From Pelargonium cotyledonis (lineage: Eukaryota; Streptophyta; Magnoliopsida; Geraniales; Geraniaceae), in NCBI GenBank assembly GCA_036897625.1, contig JAYMTA010000140.1:1-37722 (forward strand): a stretch of DNA of 37,722 nt. Reading direction: 5' to 3'. Both the position numbers and the translations under genes were made by a program. Every line of letters begins with the position of its first letter. The stretch's first letter is position 1. Of the stretch, positions 35,901-37,722 are shown in pieces. The notes beneath the pieces are model-generated. The model searched no databases. It saw only the letters and a list, made by a program, of their open reading frames with translations, and was not told the origin of the DNA.

Positions 35901-37722
35901 TTGCACCAAGCCAATCACTAGAAATGTTTGGGTTTGGACCACCAGGACGAACCATATTCCCACCCCTGGGGAATTCTGAACCCATACCCATTGGAGGATG
36001 GGGAGCAGTGCCAAGAGGCATGCCCTGAGGTGGTCTCATTACCTGATTTTGTTGAGAAGGAAAATTATTTTGGCTGATATTTGCACTTGGAACTCCATGT
36101 CCTCTAAAGCCAAGATTTTGCGTTGCTGTTGGTGCAACTGCACCCATCTGTGGGGCAGATGTAGCCATTGTTGAATTTACGGGAGGTCCAGGTGTTGCTG
36201 AAAGATTAATTTTAGGAGGAGGAATTTTAGCTGAAGCTGGACTGTATAATGCAGCCTTTACTATGTCTGGTGTTAATTCTCGTTTACTCTGTGCCACAGT
36301 AACTAATTTGAGAGCATTACAAAATTCTGTCCTACTAAGAAACCCACTGTGGCTCTGATCAGCATGCATCCATATCTGAATTCATATAGAACATTAAGTT
36401 ATTTTCAGTACAAATATAGTAGTGACATTCAACAACATAAACATAAGGGAACGTGTACAAGATACAGATTCTTTAGCAGTAACCAGACATCTAGACACCA
36501 TTGAGAATTATTACAATGGATAATGGTAGTATAAAAAGTAATGAAATGCCTATGCATTAGACGGTTGCATGATTTGATTACCAGGACATCTCGTTCTACA
36601 AAACAAGTTACCAATGAAAAAAATCAGTATCTAAATAATCCTTCAAAAATACATAATTTAGTAAGCCTCTACCATGGATTGTGTTTTGTAGAAGAGCATA
36701 AGAAGAAGAGTTTTCCAGAACTCATTAGATTAAATAAACCAAGCAACTCTTTCCTAGTTGGACTTTGGCAATACTCTCCACCAAGGCAGTCATAATTATA
36801 GAACATTTAAATTCCACTTAGGTACAAGGTAGTGTAGGAAGAGGAATCATGGGTAAATGCCTAATCTATAAAAGCCGTGATATAAGGACCAAAGAAAAGA
36901 AAAAGTTCATAGCAGTATGCTAGTTCTGACCTAGTCACTATTGCATAGTATAGTTTCTAAAATAATAAATGCATAGCATGCCTGACGAAGGGGTCACTAT
37001 TCAAGCACACAGGCACTTCCAAGGAACATTGTGTAGCTTTGGCCAAAAACACACATCCATAACATTCCAACTCTCCAAGAATGTAGGAGACCCATGAAGT
37101 AACAACCACTAACAAGTACACATCTTCTCCGACAAAACAATATACAAGAAGCTGATCATCCACAAAGCAGCATTCATCTTACCCTTTCTGTTCTTACCAA
37201 CATTATACTAATTCCCAGAATCCAATATATAGGGCTGTCGGTAAGAAAAAGATTCTGCATGGTGTCCTAACTGACTCAATGCTGAAGCATAAATGGTTTA
37301 ACATCATAGAGACATAGACATCTCTTCTCAAACCGCAATCAACAAGTGCCGCCATCATTCAGGTCTGTTTTCACAAATCAATTTATCAATCTTAACTTGG
37401 CAACCTTATCATTTGACCCCATCCAGAGTAAACTAGTATCACCAAAACAAATGTGCTACAGCTATATAATTCTAGAATCCTGAGTTGTGCACCATAGCAG
37501 TTATAAAGAATAGTAACCTGTAACTCAATTCACTGCAACAACGAAAGGGAACAGCTCCAATAATAGTGGAAAAGCAAAACAAGATAAGTAAGGAACCTGA
37601 GCAAGGACTGGTTTGGGCAAATTGGCTCCTTGAAAGAAACCCACAGCTTCGTTTCCACTGATCCTCCCATCCCCATCCAAATCCGCCCTCCTGAAGTACG
37701 TCTCAAACAACTCCATATTCGT
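26986..37722 (-). CDS. EH1: EH-domain endocytosis protein, AtEH1/Pan1 type (5' partial)
   Basis: Plant AtEH/Pan1 proteins are TPLATE-complex subunits that help start clathrin-mediated endocytosis and link to actin-driven autophagy. Exons: 37722-37597, 36375-35166, 33266-33048, 32962-32733, 31725-31651, 29989-29918, 29838-29740, 29386-29315, 29238-29124, 28335-28267, 28195-27895, 27778-27700, 27408-26986. They are in phase throughout, giving 1027 residues from the first visible ATG. Numbering from that ATG, EH domain 1 (about 1-90) has the EF-hand loop DLDGDGRISGNE (D12, D14, D16, E23). A Pro/Ser/Gln-rich linker leads to EH domain 2 (about 406-500; D420, D422, D424). A coiled coil (about 594-740), a WDEDWDKFEDEGF acidic stretch, and C-terminal DPF and RFDS motifs follow. 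Codons for Thr-Asn precede the ATG in frame up to the edge, so the true start is probably just outside. The size fits AtEH1 (about 1019) better than AtEH2 (about 1218). Confidence 0.93.
29454..29698. repeat. 119-bp tandem duplication in an EH1 intron
   Basis: A block starting gcagactaatatgaacggtg is present at 29454 and again at 29573, continuing through aagcttggtcagcga and aacataacaaagtaagctc to about 29691. The copies are over 90% alike by eye, so the duplication is recent. It lies in the 353-base intron between the exons ending at 29740 and starting at 29386, making up most of that intron. Confidence 0.9.
31617..31643. repeat. AG dinucleotide microsatellite
   Basis: An uninterrupted (AG)n run of 27 bases lies in the intron directly downstream (minus strand) of the EH1 exon 31651-31725, seven bases from its donor. 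On the transcript it reads as a CT run. Such runs are often variable in length. Confidence 0.9.
31911..32514. mobile_element. Inverted-repeat element, about 604 bp, TAA target duplication
   Basis: The left end begins ggtagcgttttgttcaatt and the reverse complement of the right end begins ggtagtgtttggattaaat. Both then reach a gggaat block about 30 bases in. TAA flanks both sides (31908-31910 and 32515-32517). The inside is AT-rich with no coding capacity. This is the structure of a non-autonomous PIF/Harbinger-like (Tourist-like) element, though long for a MITE and with imperfect ends. It sits in the EH1 intron between exons 32733-32962 and 31651-31725. The end motif resembles that of the element at 441-658. 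Confidence 0.6.
34049..34312. mobile_element. Degenerate Stowaway-like MITE in EH1 intron 2
   Basis: The left end carries ctctgtcaatcccaaaatga and a second gtcccaa about 40 bases in. The reverse complement of the right end carries ctgtcccaaaactagtgtcc and then gtcctaaaatgagcgtc. The paired CCCTCTGTCCCAAAATGA-type ends are typical of Stowaway miniature elements in plants. The terminal bases are eroded, so the exact limits and the TA target duplication are uncertain. Confidence 0.45.
35386..35655 (-). repeat. 45-residue tandem repeat in the EH1 linker
   Basis: Inside the second coding exon, two adjacent 135-base units encode similar 45-residue segments (residues about 281-325 and 326-370, counted from the first visible ATG). 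Both contain PVTS, QPSGKS, QSAFT, AGGQIQ and QSS.NP in the same order. The frame is kept, so the linker between the two EH domains was lengthened by an in-frame duplication that has since diverged. Confidence 0.88.

Noticed and set aside
1..37722. A novel multi-gene system, gene cluster or integrated virus
   Set aside because: All substantial genes are recognisable plant housekeeping or regulatory genes from different pathways; no viral, bacterial or biosynthetic-cluster genes were seen.

Overview
This is plant nuclear DNA, almost certainly from a eudicot and possibly a woody one. It is AT-rich, the genes are split by many short GT-AG introns, and every protein I recognise is a close relative of an Arabidopsis protein. 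It contains no bacterial or organellar features, no CRISPR array, no tRNA and no rRNA. I rebuilt six genes exon by exon, and in each the exons join into one open frame.

Layout, left to right. (1) 1-983: upstream/leader region of an F-box gene, carrying a 218-bp Tourist-like MITE. (2) 984-2711 (+): intronless F-box/kelch gene, CFK1-like. (3) 2712-4964: a repeat-rich spacer with a decayed antisense piece of a PUB43/44 gene (whose intact copy lies 13 kb away), a probable LINE tail and a tandem duplication. (4) 4965-14957 (+): BMS1, the ribosome-biogenesis GTPase, in 18 exons. Intron 11 has the signature of a rare AT-AC (U12-type) intron. (5) 15447-18541 (-): U-box/ARM E3 ligase of the PUB43/PUB44(SAUL1) type, convergent with BMS1. 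(6) 20601-22945 (-): a conserved 198-aa protein of unknown function resembling At5g43822. (7) 23674-25983 (+): a CCDC115/VMA22-type V-ATPase assembly factor, divergent from gene 6 across a short intergenic region rich in Site II (TGGGCC/GGCCCA) elements. (8) 26986-37722 (-): an EH-domain protein of the AtEH1/Pan1 type (TPLATE complex, endocytosis). Its start codon lies probably just past the right edge.

The genes do not form one pathway. Two encode ubiquitin-ligase components, one acts in 40S ribosome assembly, one in V-ATPase assembly and one in clathrin-mediated endocytosis. As I remember Arabidopsis chromosome 1, the EH1, VMA22-like and PUB44 genes are also neighbours there (At1g20760-At1g20770-At1g20780), so part of this order may be ancestral.

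I found no new multi-gene system. The observations most worth checking are the AT-AC intron in BMS1, the PUB43/44 fragment in the spacer, the TAA-flanked inverted-repeat elements, several local tandem duplications, and a 45-residue tandem repeat inside the EH1 linker. No database search was possible, so family names rest on remembered protein similarity.
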